Shown here: positions 43,428 through 52,061 of the stretch, piece after piece | How positions within the stretch are numbered: the stretch's first letter is position 1 | Layout of the letters: every line of letters starts with the position of its first letter | NCBI RefSeq assembly: GCF_004362825.1 | Contig: NZ_SNXZ01000001.1 | Location: 1,116,001-1,180,000, forward strand | Source: Labedaea rhizosphaerae | GTDB taxonomy: Bacteria > Actinomycetota > Actinomycetes > Mycobacteriales > Pseudonocardiaceae | Direction of reading: 5' to 3' | Length of the DNA: 64,000 nt | Notes under the pieces: model-generated | What the model saw: only the letters and a program-made list of their open reading frames with translations | What the model was told of the DNA's origin: nothing | The model's database searches: none | Program-made: the position numbers and the translations under genes

Positions 43428-44162
43428 ATGTCGACAAATCGATTCCTGCTGCGTGCCGGGGCCATCGGGCTGACCGCCGGCGCACTCGCCGTTCTCGGCA
43501 GCGGCATCGCCAGCGCACACGTCACAGCCAAGGTGCTCGGCGAGCCCGCGACCCAAGGCGGCTACACCAAGATCACCTTCCGGGTACCGAACGAGCAGGA
43601 GACCGCGGGCACCATCAAGCTGCAGGTCACCATCGACCCGAAGTACGCGCTGTCGTCGGTGAGCACCAAGCCGATGCCCGGCTGGACGGCCTCGGTCACC
43701 AAGACCAAGCTGAACCCGCCGGTGCAGTCCGGCAACACCAAGGTGGACGAGGCGGTCACCGGGGTCACGTGGACCGCGGCCAAGGGCACCAAGATCGCGC
43801 CCGGCCAGTTCGACGAGTTCGAGATCTCCGCCGGCCGCCTGCCGGCCAACACCGACCAACTGGTGTTGCCCGCCAAGCAGACCTACGACAACGGCGACGT
43901 CGTCGACTGGAACGCGCCGCCGGTGGCCGATGGCGCCGAGGAGCCGGACCACCCGGCGCCGGTGGTGACCCTGACCGCGGCATCCGGCGGCGAGCACGCC
44001 GACCCGGCGGCCACGCAGCAGGCGGCCCCCGCCGCGGCGACGCCGTCGAGCTCCGACGACACGGCGCGCTGGCTCGGCGGTGCCGGGCTGGTCGTCGGCG
44101 CGCTCGGGCTCGGCGTCGGCATCGGGGCCACGGTGCGGGCGCGGAAGGTCGCGCAGGCATGA
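43428..44162 (+). CDS. YcnI-like DUF1775 copper-binding protein
   Basis: A 244-residue exported protein with a signal peptide (about 1-30, ending IASA) so that the mature protein would begin with His, the copper-binding residue of YcnI-type proteins. A DUF1775 beta-sandwich (about 30-180) with TFRVPNEQETAGT and WTAAKGTKIAPGQFDEFEISAGRLP follows, then a Ala/Pro linker, one transmembrane helix (about 215-237) and a basic tail. It acts on the outer face of the membrane, probably passing copper to CopC/CopD. AGGAG lies 11 bases before the ATG; its stop overlaps copC (ATGA). Confidence 0.9.
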   Translation: MSTNRFLLRAGAIGLTAGALAVLGSGIASAHVTAKVLGEPATQGGYTKITFRVPNEQETAGTIKLQVTIDPKYALSSVSTKPMPGWTASVTKTKLNPPVQSGNTKVDEAVTGVTWTAAKGTKIAPGQFDEFEISAGRLPANTDQLVLPAKQTYDNGDVVDWNAPPVADGAEEPDHPAPVVTLTAASGGEHADPAATQQAAPAAATPSSSDDTARWLGGAGLVVGALGLGVGIGATVRARKVAQA

Positions 44163-44683
44163 GGCGGCTCGTGGTCCTCACCGCCACCGCGCTGCTCGCG
44201 ATGGTCGGGTTGACCGGAACGGCGTTGGCGCACAACGTGTTGGTGGACAGCAGTCCCAAGGCGGGGTCCAGTGTGGACGCCGGACCGCCGGTCGTGACGC
44301 TCACCTTCGACCAGCCGGTGCAGGAGGGCGAGCAGTTCAACTCCATCGTGGTCATCGGCCCGAACGGCGACCACTGGGAGGGCGGCGAGACCACTGTGGA
44401 CGGTCGGACGGTGAGCGTGCCGCTGCGCACGCTCGGGCCGGCGGGCAAGTACGAGATCAGCTACCAGGTCCTGTCCGACGACGGGCACCCCGTGCGCGCG
44501 CAGGTGCCGTTCACGCTGACCAAGGCGGGCGGCGGGACGCCGACACCGGGCACGAACACGGTGTCGCAGGACAGCGGCGGTGGGCTGCCGGTCTGGGTGT
44601 GGATCGCCGGTGCCGTCGTGCTCCTCGGCGTGGGCGTCACGCTCGCGTTGCGGTCGGGTAGCCCGAAGAAGCCGGTCGAGTGA
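44159..44683 (+). CDS. copC: CopC-like periplasmic copper-binding protein
   Basis: A 174-residue protein with a signal peptide (about 1-24, ending ALA) leaving His as mature first residue (HNVLVDSSPKAGSSV), as in CopC. The VVTLTFDQPVQEGEQFN and DDGHPVRAQVPFTL strands are the CopC beta-barrel. A C-terminal transmembrane helix (about 147-167) anchors it, unlike Gram-negative CopC. Its start and stop overlap the flanking genes by 4 bases (ATGA and GTGA), so the three are cotranscribed. Confidence 0.93.
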   Translation: MRRLVVLTATALLAMVGLTGTALAHNVLVDSSPKAGSSVDAGPPVVTLTFDQPVQEGEQFNSIVVIGPNGDHWEGGETTVDGRTVSVPLRTLGPAGKYEISYQVLSDDGHPVRAQVPFTLTKAGGGTPTPGTNTVSQDSGGGLPVWVWIAGAVVLLGVGVTLALRSGSPKKPVE

Positions 44684-45699
44684 CGGCGACCCGGACCACC
44701 GCGTCCCCGCGTTACCGGCTGCTCGGCCTGCTGGTGGCGGCCTCGGTGCTCGGCGTGCTGATCGGCATCGCCGTCGTCGGGTTCGCCTCGGTGCCCGGGC
44801 TCGCGGACAGCGGCGTGGTGGTCCGGGTCGGCATCCCGGTGGTGCGGGCGCTGCTCGACATGTCGGCCGTGCTGACCGTCGGGCTCGCCGTGCTGCCGGT
44901 CCTGATCGGGTTCGACCGCCCGGCGCAGGCCGAGACCGCGCTCGCCGGGACCCGCCGGCTCGCGCTCGCGGCGGCGCTGGCGTGGGTGGTGTTCGCGCTG
45001 ATCACGTTGGTGCTGCAGACCGCGGAGCTGCAGCCGGGCGCGGACGTGTCGTTCGCCGCGATCAGCGACTACGTCGGCAAGGTGGCCGCGGGCAAGGCGT
45101 TGGTCGTCGTCGCGATCTTCGCATTGGTGTGCGCGTTGCTCGCCGGGCTCGCGGTCCGGTTCGGCGAGGCGGTGCCCGCCGAACTGCGGGCCGCGGTCGC
45201 GTTGTTCACGTTGCTGCCGTTGCCGGTCACGGGTCACGCCGGAAGTTGGAACCTGCACGACCTCTCGATGATCTCGATGGAGTTGCACGTGCTCGCCGCC
45301 GTCGCGTGGACCGGCGGGCTCTGCGCGGTGGTGATGACCTTGGTCGCCCACCGGACGCTGCTGGCCATCGCGCTGCCGCGGTTCTCGAAGCTCGCGACCG
45401 CCTGCGTCGCCGCGGTCGCGGTGACCGGCGTGGTGAACGCGGTCGAGGAGCTGACCATCACGCCGGACCACCCACTCCTCGGCGCGTTGTTCGGCACGAG
45501 CTACGGCGTGCTGGTGCTGCTCAAGATCACGTGCGTGATCGCCCTCGCCGCGCTCGGCGGCACCATCCGGCTGCGCCTGCTGCCGAAGGTCGCCCGCCAC
45601 CAGCCCGGAGCGATCGCCACGTGGGTCGCGATGGAACTGTCCGTGATGGGAATCGCCTTCGGGTTCGCGGTCGTGCTCACCCGGGCACCCGTCGGATAG
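44680..45699 (+). CDS. copD: CopD copper-transport membrane protein
   Basis: A 339-residue multi-pass membrane protein with about eight helices, carrying the CopD features: GHAGSWNLHDLSMISMELHVLAAVAWTGGL with several His and Met residues for copper binding. It would move copper across the membrane after CopC. GTG overlaps the copC stop. End of the operon; no copper regulator (CsoR, CueR) is present nearby. Confidence 0.92.
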   Translation: MTATRTTASPRYRLLGLLVAASVLGVLIGIAVVGFASVPGLADSGVVVRVGIPVVRALLDMSAVLTVGLAVLPVLIGFDRPAQAETALAGTRRLALAAALAWVVFALITLVLQTAELQPGADVSFAAISDYVGKVAAGKALVVVAIFALVCALLAGLAVRFGEAVPAELRAAVALFTLLPLPVTGHAGSWNLHDLSMISMELHVLAAVAWTGGLCAVVMTLVAHRTLLAIALPRFSKLATACVAAVAVTGVVNAVEELTITPDHPLLGALFGTSYGVLVLLKITCVIALAALGGTIRLRLLPKVARHQPGAIATWVAMELSVMGIAFGFAVVLTRAPVG

Positions 45700-45789
45700 C
45701 CGGTGGTCGACCGCTCGTCGCGCAGGGTACGTCCGAATCGCCAGACGCCCTACGAACGGATACCGCCAGATGGCGCAAACGTCGAGCGG

Positions 45790-46056
45790 TCAGTCCTGCT
45801 CGGTGAACTGCGCCGGACGCGGCCGGTGCTTGCGGAGCTCCGCCAGCTTGTCCGCCGCGGCAAGACCCCGGCGCTCGAGCTCGCGGCGGGTGATCCAGCC
45901 GCTCGCGTGGTGGCGGTAGGCCTGCGCCAGCATGACCAGCTCGGCGAGGTAGTCGGCGGCACGTCTGCGACTGTCTTCGGGCAGCTGGGCGATCAGCGGC
46001 AGCTGGGCCTCGACCACCTGGTCCAGCACGTTCGCGGAGTGCAGCGCGCGGGTCAC
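45790..46056 (-). CDS. Small protein of unknown function
   Basis: An 88-residue soluble, Arg/Glu/Leu-rich protein, probably helical (VVEAQLPLIAQLPEDSRRRAADYL; ELERRGLAAADKLAELRKH). GTG 46056 is taken as the start; the in-frame ATG 46098 would add 14 residues that look less coding. No domain is recognised. Confidence 0.5.
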   Translation of the reverse strand: MTRALHSANVLDQVVEAQLPLIAQLPEDSRRRAADYLAELVMLAQAYRHHASGWITRRELERRGLAAADKLAELRKHRPRPAQFTEQD

Positions 46057-46223
46057 CCGCCTACTGTCCCGCGTAGCGGGGCGCTGCAAACCGAACACCG
46101 GACTGAATCACCTCATCGTGCGGCACCGAGATCGTGAGGTCCGCACTCAGCGTAGCGGCCGACACGGAAGGAGGACCAACCGGTCCCCTGTCGAGAATGG
46201 ATTCGCTGAGGGCGGGCGCTGCG

Positions 46224-47129
46224 TTACCGGTACCGCTCCCACGTCGCCTCGGTGTTCCCGTCCCGGAAGTCCTGCAACCTGCGCATGAGCTCCGGGCGGA
46301 CCTCGGGGTGGCTGGTCATGATGGGCAGCACGCTGGTGGTGAGCTTGAGTTCGCGCACCTCGCGCAGTACCTCGAAACCCGACCACGTCGTCACGTCGAG
46401 GCCGTAGGTGTCGACCATCTGCCGGTAGGTGTCGACCGGCTCACCGAAGCGCAGGACACCCACCGCGACCGGGACCATGTCCCACTCCGGCGGCCCGATC
46501 CCCGAGGAGTCGAAGTCGCAGAGCACCGGGCCGTTCGGTGACGGGATGACGTTGCCCAGGTGCGCGTCGCCGTGCACCACCCGCCACGGTCGCAGGAACT
46601 CCAGCTCCGCGAGCGCGCGTTCGACCTGGTCGCAGCGGTTGAGCAGGTACTCGCGGTCGTCGGGGTCGAGGGCCTCGGCCTCACCGACGCGGTTGCGCAC
46701 GGCGTCCAGCGGCGCCCACGAGGGCAGGTCGAGCTCCTTCGGGATGTCGAGGGAGTGCATCTTGACCAGCAGTTCCGCCAGGTGGCGGCCGGTCGGGCGG
46801 TACTCGCCGGACGGCACGAAGTCCCACGCCGTGGCCAGGTACCCGTCCACCTGTATGGGCTGCTCGTGGCCGGCCAGCAGGCGTACGGCCGGGACGTCGT
46901 GCTCCTGCAGCCACCGCGCGATCCGGACGACCGTGTGTACGCGGTGGTCCAGCGCGCGCGACGCCACGATCCGCACCACGACCGGCTCGTGCGCCAAGCG
47001 GTAGACGGCGTTGTTGGTCAGCCGGAGCAGCTGCGCACCGCGGTGGTCCGCACCGATCACGGCGCACACTTCACGCAGCGCGACATCCAGCTTCGACCTG
47101 CTGAAGTGTCCGGCACCGGGTTCGTTCAA
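46224..47129 (-). CDS. Aminoglycoside phosphotransferase-family (APH) kinase
   Basis: A 301-residue protein-kinase-like phosphotransferase. The catalytic loop VHGDAHLGNVI and the metal-binding VLCDFDSSGIGPPEWDM are both intact; VVRIVASR contains the ATP lysine-equivalent region. The start is a TTG at 47129 with no good Shine-Dalgarno, so the N-terminus is uncertain. APH-like enzymes in actinobacteria phosphorylate drugs, sugars or choline-like metabolites; the substrate is unknown. It follows 21 bases after the XRE-TPR regulator gene. Confidence 0.85.
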   Translation of the reverse strand: MNEPGAGHFSRSKLDVALREVCAVIGADHRGAQLLRLTNNAVYRLAHEPVVVRIVASRALDHRVHTVVRIARWLQEHDVPAVRLLAGHEQPIQVDGYLATAWDFVPSGEYRPTGRHLAELLVKMHSLDIPKELDLPSWAPLDAVRNRVGEAEALDPDDREYLLNRCDQVERALAELEFLRPWRVVHGDAHLGNVIPSPNGPVLCDFDSSGIGPPEWDMVPVAVGVLRFGEPVDTYRQMVDTYGLDVTTWSGFEVLREVRELKLTTSVLPIMTSHPEVRPELMRRLQDFRDGNTEATWERYR

Positions 47130-47150
47130 GTCGGCGGCCGCAGGTGCCGA

Positions 47151-48521
47151 TCAGGCCGCGAACATGCGGGAGATGATGTCCGCCAGATCCGCCGCGTCGG
47201 AGTTGTTGCGCCGCTTGGCGGCTTCCTTGCCCAGCGGTTCGAGGCGGTCGATCGCCCGCTTCGAGCGCAGGCCCTCGGCCATGTTGACCGCCTGGCGACC
47301 GACCTTGGTGCCGTGGTCGACGTCGCCTTCGATCAGGTGGTTCGTGGCCAGCGCGCTCATGTTGAACATCTTGCTGCGGGCCATGTTGTCGCCGAAGCTG
47401 TCGATGGCCTTCTGCAGCGCCGGGATGGCGAACCGGGTGTGCTTGGGGTCGGCGGTCACCGCGAGGACGGTGTGGACGGTGCCGATCATCGCGGTCAGGT
47501 CGGTCTCGTTGAAGAACTTGACCCAGTCCTGCGCCTCGGCGAGGTTCGCGCGCTCGAACTCCGAGCGGGCCCGGCCGAGCTGCTTCATCGTCTGTTCCTT
47601 GTGGCCCATCATCGCGTAGGCCCAGGCCTGGTTCGCGCAGATGACCGAGACGGCGAGCTCGGAGCCGCAGTTCTGGGCGGCGATCTGGCCGAGCTGGAAG
47701 ATCTTCAGCGCGTCGTCCGGCTCCTTCTGGTGCAGGTAGACGCGGCCCATGCGGTAGAGGATGTTGGCGACGAGCGGCTCGTTGCCGCCGGCCTTGGCCA
47801 GCTCCAGGGCGCGGCCGAAGTGGTTGCGTGCGGGGTCGTTGAGTCCGATGTCGAACGAGGTCCAGCCGGCCAGGTTGTGCAGGTCGGCGAGCGCGACGTG
47901 CAGACGGGTGCGTACGGCGTCCGAACTGGACGCGGCGAGCATCTGCTGACCCCAGGTCAGCTGGGCGACCACGGCGTCACGACACGCACCGCCGCCGTAC
48001 TGGTAGTCCAGGGAGCGCAGGGCCCTGGTCGCCGCTTCCACCTGGCGGACGTCGGTCATGCCGATCCGGCCGGGCGCGGGCGTCCGGACCGGGTTGGACA
48101 CCCAGTCCCCGTCATCGGCTCCCAGCACGGACGCGCCGACCGTCACGGCCGCCGCGCGCGCCAGGAACTTGCGCCGCTTCACTTCTTCGGACTCCTTGGT
48201 CTGGGAGGCCTCGTGCGCACCGGCGACCCGCACTGCCGTGAGGTCGTCGTACGCGAGGCCCATGTATCCCCTTGGGACACCCAGCCCGTCGGCGATCCGT
48301 GCGAGCACGTCATATGCCATGACCTGCCTGCCCTTGAGGATCTCCGACACCTCGGACTGCGATTGACCGGTCGCGGCGGCGATCTGACGCTGTGAGACAC
48401 CGTGTTGCCTGAGCAACCGGTAGACGGAACTGATCTCCCGCGCTGCGAGCGCTTCTCGCATCTTCGGTGCTTCCCAGACCTCCGGCGGTACTGGGCTGCT
48501 CTGAGATCCGATGGAGTTCAT
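47151..48521 (-). CDS. XRE-TPR transcriptional regulator
   Basis: A 456-residue regulator with an N-terminal helix-turn-helix (about 30-85; GVSQRQIAAATGQSQSEVSEIL) and a long helical C-terminal part (about 165-450) of TPR-like repeats (ALADLHNLAGW; LVANILYRMGRVYLHQKEPDDALKIF). Such proteins are common in Streptomyces and relatives, and sit next to small acceptor genes such as DUF397 in the WhiJ type of system. It is divergent from two small genes across a 214-base gap, which it probably regulates. ATG start 48521. Confidence 0.9.
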   Translation of the reverse strand: MNSIGSQSSPVPPEVWEAPKMREALAAREISSVYRLLRQHGVSQRQIAAATGQSQSEVSEILKGRQVMAYDVLARIADGLGVPRGYMGLAYDDLTAVRVAGAHEASQTKESEEVKRRKFLARAAAVTVGASVLGADDGDWVSNPVRTPAPGRIGMTDVRQVEAATRALRSLDYQYGGGACRDAVVAQLTWGQQMLAASSSDAVRTRLHVALADLHNLAGWTSFDIGLNDPARNHFGRALELAKAGGNEPLVANILYRMGRVYLHQKEPDDALKIFQLGQIAAQNCGSELAVSVICANQAWAYAMMGHKEQTMKQLGRARSEFERANLAEAQDWVKFFNETDLTAMIGTVHTVLAVTADPKHTRFAIPALQKAIDSFGDNMARSKMFNMSALATNHLIEGDVDHGTKVGRQAVNMAEGLRSKRAIDRLEPLGKEAAKRRNNSDAADLADIISRMFAA

Positions 48522-48735
48522 CCCGCCCCCTCACAGTCCGCTGGGCGTCAACCGCAGAGTAAGGGCACTCCGCGAGCCCGGAGAAGTGCTGATCGGCGAG
48601 CCTGATCGGTCCTGCCGAAGTCCGGTGACCGTTCACCGTGAAACTCCGGCCGATCGGCGCTGCTCCTCGCCAAACGCAACTCCCGCACCGCAATCTTAGA
48701 TGCTGTAAGCGTGCGAGTACGGAGGGAAACCGAGA

Positions 48736-49005
48736 GTGAACATGGCCGGAACGGCAGTGGCTCCACTTGAGCCTGTTGTGCGCGACGCCGATGGCCAAGG
48801 TTTGCCCGGGTCCGCTGAGGGTCGCAGGGTGTGGCGCATCAACTGTGGTGACGTCATCAACCGCGACAGATGCCTCACCGTGCTCGCCGAACGTGACCGG
48901 GTGGTGCTCGTCGGGCCCCCCGGAGAGACAGCGGTGTTGACGGCGGGCCAGTTGAGCCAGCTGCGCGTCGCACTACGAGAAGCCGCCGAACAGGCGGAAA
49001 GGTGA
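48736..49005 (+). CDS. Small protein divergent from XRE-TPR regulator
   Basis: An 89-residue soluble protein with a variable N-terminus and a compact C-terminal half: RDRCLTVLAERDRVVLVGPPGE, then AVLTAGQLSQLRVALRE. I do not recognise a family. The order of a strand pair, a Gly-Pro turn and a closing helix recalls DUF397-like partner proteins, but it lacks their WRKSSYS motif. GTG 48736 has GGAGGG 12 bases upstream; ATG 48742 is possible. The next gene starts 13 bases later. Confidence 0.65.
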   Translation: MNMAGTAVAPLEPVVRDADGQGLPGSAEGRRVWRINCGDVINRDRCLTVLAERDRVVLVGPPGETAVLTAGQLSQLRVALREAAEQAER

Positions 49006-49018
49006 CGGTGACGTTCCG

Positions 49019-49369
49019 GTGGACGAGATACTCGGCCAGGTCCTTCGCGATGCGGTCTGGGAGCGCCTCGACATGCTCTCCGAGCTCGCGAACCGCGCTG
49101 ATGCACCGTCCTTGCTGTCGGTGGCTCGCTCCGAGCTGCCGCGGTTGACCGAAGGTTGGCGGGCGATGCTCGCCGAGCACGAGCCGGACGAGAAGGGCAA
49201 CTGCCCGACCTGCTCCGGTCGCTGGCGCCAGCAGAAGGCGCCGTGCGCCGTCTGGCGGGCCGCGCACGAACACCTGGTAGTCGGGGGCTTGGCCCCGGAA
49301 AAGCCCGCGGGACGGCACGGCCGCGTGCCCGCGCAGGACCGCCGAGCCGTGCCCGCACGCGCCAGGTAA
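49019..49369 (+). CDS. Small Cys-containing protein, second gene of divergent pair
   Basis: A 116-residue protein: a helical N-terminal half (LRDAVWERLDMLSELANRA) and a possible zinc site, CPTC at about residue 60 with one Cys 11 residues later (KAPCAVW). The last 30 residues are very Arg-rich. GTG start 49019. Function unknown. It is followed by a strong terminator 200 bases later. Confidence 0.6.
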   Translation: MDEILGQVLRDAVWERLDMLSELANRADAPSLLSVARSELPRLTEGWRAMLAEHEPDEKGNCPTCSGRWRQQKAPCAVWRAAHEHLVVGGLAPEKPAGRHGRVPAQDRRAVPARAR

Positions 49370-49812
49370 CCCAGACCGGCGACCTCGATCCGCGTTTCCC
49401 CGGACGCCTGCGATCGAGAAGTCGTCTGGGCCGACGGTCCGGATCGCCCGTACCCCCGAGCGCGACGACCCGGACCGCCGGCCACCACAACTGAATCAAC
49501 GCCAAAGACTCCGCGGGCCGGTGCCGTAGCACTCCCCTCCCCCGACCGGTATCGGTCCGCGGCCCCAACCCGGCGTCGGTGCTCGTACTCCCCGGTCGAG
49601 CACCGACGCCGTCCCATTTTTGTCAACTCTTGGTTTCGTCGGAGCAATCGTCGAGAACGGTCCTTTCGACAATTGCCGCTCGCCGATTAATCGACAGCAA
49701 GCGAGAGTACGCACTTTAGGTACAACGCCGGCGAGACCCTTGCGCTTAGCGCACGCGGTAGCTACTACTTGTGACTAGACGAGCACGTTGGCTACGCACA
49801 GGGGGCGGCGCC
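49370..49812. other. Intergenic region with terminator and promoter-like sequences
   Basis: No gene is seen in these 443 bases. The terminator at 49572-49621 closes the upstream small-gene pair. Beyond it the base composition drops in GC, and TTGCGC (49740-49745) with TACTAC (49763-49768), 17 bases apart, is a possible promoter for the WXG-like gene that starts at 49813. Confidence 0.5.
49572..49621 (+). terminator. Strong Rho-independent terminator
   Basis: A perfect 14-bp hairpin (49572-49585 pairing with 49597-49610, 11-base loop) is followed at 49617-49621 by a run of five T. This is the best canonical terminator in the window and would end transcription coming from the small-gene pair. 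Confidence 0.85.
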
Positions 49813-50220
49813 ATGGCGGGTGTTACGGCTGACCAGGGCCATGTCCAGCAGCACAACAGCGCACCCCCGCCTTCCTCCGGAAACATCCAGCACCTCAAGG
49901 TGACCCCAGAGAATGTGGTGGACCTGGCCGAAGCCATTCACCAGATCATCGAAACACTCGATGCATCGACATCGCAGAACCTGGCCCTTGATCTCCTGTT
50001 GCCGAGCGACGCATTCCTGGGCGACCCCCACAGCAAGTGGGCGGTCGAGGAATTCAACGAGTACCTCGTGAATGCGGAGAATTCGTTCACCAATGTCGTC
50101 ACGCGATTGATCGCCGAACACAAACGCACGTACAACGCGTTGAAAGAGATCGCGGACAGCTATGGCAAGACGGATGAATGGAACGCTCGCCAACTCAACG
50201 AAGCATACGGCCTGCCATGA
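49813..50220 (+). CDS. WXG100/EspA-like helical protein of orphan ESX cluster
   Basis: A 135-residue helical protein with a Gln/Pro/Ser-rich N-terminus (about 1-35) and a helical-hairpin-like body (LKVTPENVVDLAEAIHQII, then VEEFNEYLVNAENSFTNVV). It resembles ESX substrate subunits in layout, though no exact WxG is in the turn. ATG 49813 has AGGGGGCGG just upstream; a GTG at 49771 is an alternative. It starts a run of overlapping genes with a DUF3558 protein, a PPE-like protein and EspG. Confidence 0.65.
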   Translation: MAGVTADQGHVQQHNSAPPPSSGNIQHLKVTPENVVDLAEAIHQIIETLDASTSQNLALDLLLPSDAFLGDPHSKWAVEEFNEYLVNAENSFTNVVTRLIAEHKRTYNALKEIADSYGKTDEWNARQLNEAYGLP

Positions 50221-50864
50221 GCGGCAGAGCCAAGGCAGTGGCAAGCGTCTTCGCCGCGATCCTCGTCGTGGGCGTTGTCGTGGTCGTCGTAGCGGTCGTT
50301 CGCACGCCGAAGTCGGAGGGAACGGCTCAGGCGCAGCGCACCATCACGACCACCACGCTCGCAACGACCACCACAAGCCGACTGCTGCCACCACGGCCGC
50401 GGGACGTCGACGTGAGTGGGTTGGATCCCTGCAAAGCGTTGACCGATGAACAAGAAAAAGAACTGCAGTACAACCGCGGCTGGCAGAGCCCACCCATCGC
50501 TGATGTCGACGGGATCACTGGCGCACCGAACTGCGCTTACGGCTCCGCACCACGAGAGTTCGGATCGCTGATCTCCTTCGTCACCAATGCGAATGTCGAC
50601 GTTTGGCTGACAGACCCGGAGTACAAGACAGATCTACCGCCAACGAAAACGACGGTATCCGGATTTCCGGCTTTGCAGATCACAGTGCCTCGCTCGGCGC
50701 CCCTGCCGGACAAGTGCACGATCCTCGTCGACGTCCACGACGGGCAGTACATCAACGTTTTCAGCTCCAGGCTGGCCGGTGGCGGAGTGACCGGTTCGGC
50801 GGCGTACTGCCAGGAGGCGAAGAAGGTCGCCGCGATGGTGCTAGAGAATGCGGAGAACCGTTAG
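50217..50864 (+). CDS. DUF3558 membrane-anchored exported protein
   Basis: A 215-residue protein with a short N-terminal membrane segment (about 6-28; VASVFAAILVVGVVVVVVAV) without a lipobox Cys, a Thr-rich stalk, and a DUF3558 domain (about 55-210) with DPCKALTDEQ at its opening and Cys-containing strands (GAPNCAYG, DKCTILVD, AAYCQEAK). DUF3558 proteins are found in actinobacteria that have ESX loci and are surface-exposed. ATG overlaps the stop of the gene before it; the PPE-like gene starts 10 bases later. Confidence 0.82.
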   Translation: MSGRAKAVASVFAAILVVGVVVVVVAVVRTPKSEGTAQAQRTITTTTLATTTTSRLLPPRPRDVDVSGLDPCKALTDEQEKELQYNRGWQSPPIADVDGITGAPNCAYGSAPREFGSLISFVTNANVDVWLTDPEYKTDLPPTKTTVSGFPALQITVPRSAPLPDKCTILVDVHDGQYINVFSSRLAGGGVTGSAAYCQEAKKVAAMVLENAENR

Positions 50865-50873
50865 GGGGAGCAA

Positions 50874-52061
50874 ATGACGGTGGAACCCGACGTCAGACTC
50901 GCGGGCGTCACCCACGAGGAGATCCTGGCCTGGGTGACGCAGGGCAAGGCGGGGGCGTCGGCCCACGTCATCGATACCCACATGAAACGCATCGTCGACG
51001 CCCTGCGCGAGGCCGCGGATGGGGTGCGCTGGTCGTTGGCGAAGATCGACGCCGGGGGTTGGGAGGGTTCCACGGCCGATTCGGTGACCTCGGTCATGGC
51101 AGCTTTGCGGGATTTCGACAGCGAGTTGCACCAGCACGGCAATGACGACCGGGATTCGACAATGGGTCAGTCCGGCGAATCGGCCGCAACGCGCCACCGG
51201 GTACCACCGATTCCCCTCGACTTGGATGGCCAGCACTCGATTCTCGGCACCACGGTCGACCCGAAGGTGCGCATCGACGCCCGTCGCAACGCCGAGGACC
51301 GGGCCCGCGAGGTGATGGCCGAGTACCAGGAAGCCACGCGAGAGCGCCTGGCCGCGCTGCCGCGGATCGCTCCGGTGCCGTCGCTCGTGTTGGACACCAC
51401 GACCGATGGCCCATCCACGCAGACCACGACCCACGGTCAGGCCGGTCCGACGGCGACGCGTCCCCTGCCGGCGAGCAGCGGCAAGCCGACGACCGCTCCG
51501 TCGCAGGCCCCGGTCAAACCGGTAGCCCACGCTCCCGATTCGCCTGGTCACCACCGGGAAGAGGTCCCCGTTTCGGCAGCTCAGCGGGCGACCGGCCGGA
51601 TGTCGGTCAGCCGCGGCCAAACGCCGGCCGGTACGTCGGCAGCGAGAGGTGATCCGGCCACGGCAGGCAGCGGCCCGGTGCCGACTGCGGTGATCGGAGG
51701 GATCGCGGCGGTACCGGTCGGCGGTGGCCCGGTGGTAGGTGGGTCACCGGGCGGTGATCCCGACGTGCTCGGCACTGGTGGGCCGCAGCCTGGTGAAGGG
51801 TCGAAGTCCGGCGTCGAGCGGCAGGTCGAGCGGGTGGTGGAGCGGCAACCCGCCGGGCAACGGCCGACGACGCAGCCGCGGACGAGCGGGAACGGCGGGC
51901 TGGTCGGCGGGGCGGCGGGAGCCCCGGGCAAGGAGCAAGAGGAGCACCACAACCGCTATCGCGTGCCCAGTGGGGAGCCATTCGATACCGACACCGACGA
52001 CGAGTACTTACGGGATGGCGAGTTCTACGTGGTGCCGGACGTCATCGGCGGGTCGGAGTGA
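50874..52061 (+). CDS. PPE/EspB-like protein with WEG motif
   Basis: A 395-residue protein whose first ~100 residues form the ESX helical hairpin (VIDTHMKRIVDALREAADGV, then DAGGWEGSTADSVTSVMAALRDF) with WEG in the turn, as in WXG/PPE families. The remaining part is disordered, Pro/Thr/Gly-rich and ends in an acidic tail (DTDTDDEYLRDGEFYVVPD). This two-part design is that of EspB-like secreted substrates. ATG start; the EspG gene overlaps by 4 bases (GTGA), which supports it as the chaperone's client. Confidence 0.78.
   Translation: MTVEPDVRLAGVTHEEILAWVTQGKAGASAHVIDTHMKRIVDALREAADGVRWSLAKIDAGGWEGSTADSVTSVMAALRDFDSELHQHGNDDRDSTMGQSGESAATRHRVPPIPLDLDGQHSILGTTVDPKVRIDARRNAEDRAREVMAEYQEATRERLAALPRIAPVPSLVLDTTTDGPSTQTTTHGQAGPTATRPLPASSGKPTTAPSQAPVKPVAHAPDSPGHHREEVPVSAAQRATGRMSVSRGQTPAGTSAARGDPATAGSGPVPTAVIGGIAAVPVGGGPVVGGSPGGDPDVLGTGGPQPGEGSKSGVERQVERVVERQPAGQRPTTQPRTSGNGGLVGGAAGAPGKEQEEHHNRYRVPSGEPFDTDTDDEYLRDGEFYVVPDVIGGSE

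Noticed and set aside
46224-47129. Antibiotic-resistance aminoglycoside kinase
   Set aside because: The APH fold is clear, but it has no mark of a known resistance subclass and stands beside a developmental-type regulator; substrate left open.
48736-49005. DUF397 protein
   Set aside because: The WRKSSYSGG-type motif and the closing VRDSKDP pattern are missing; only the gene layout is similar.
49496-49714. Minus-strand open frame of 72 residues in the intergenic region
   Set aside because: It runs across the strong terminator hairpin, has no Shine-Dalgarno and its composition is unlike protein.
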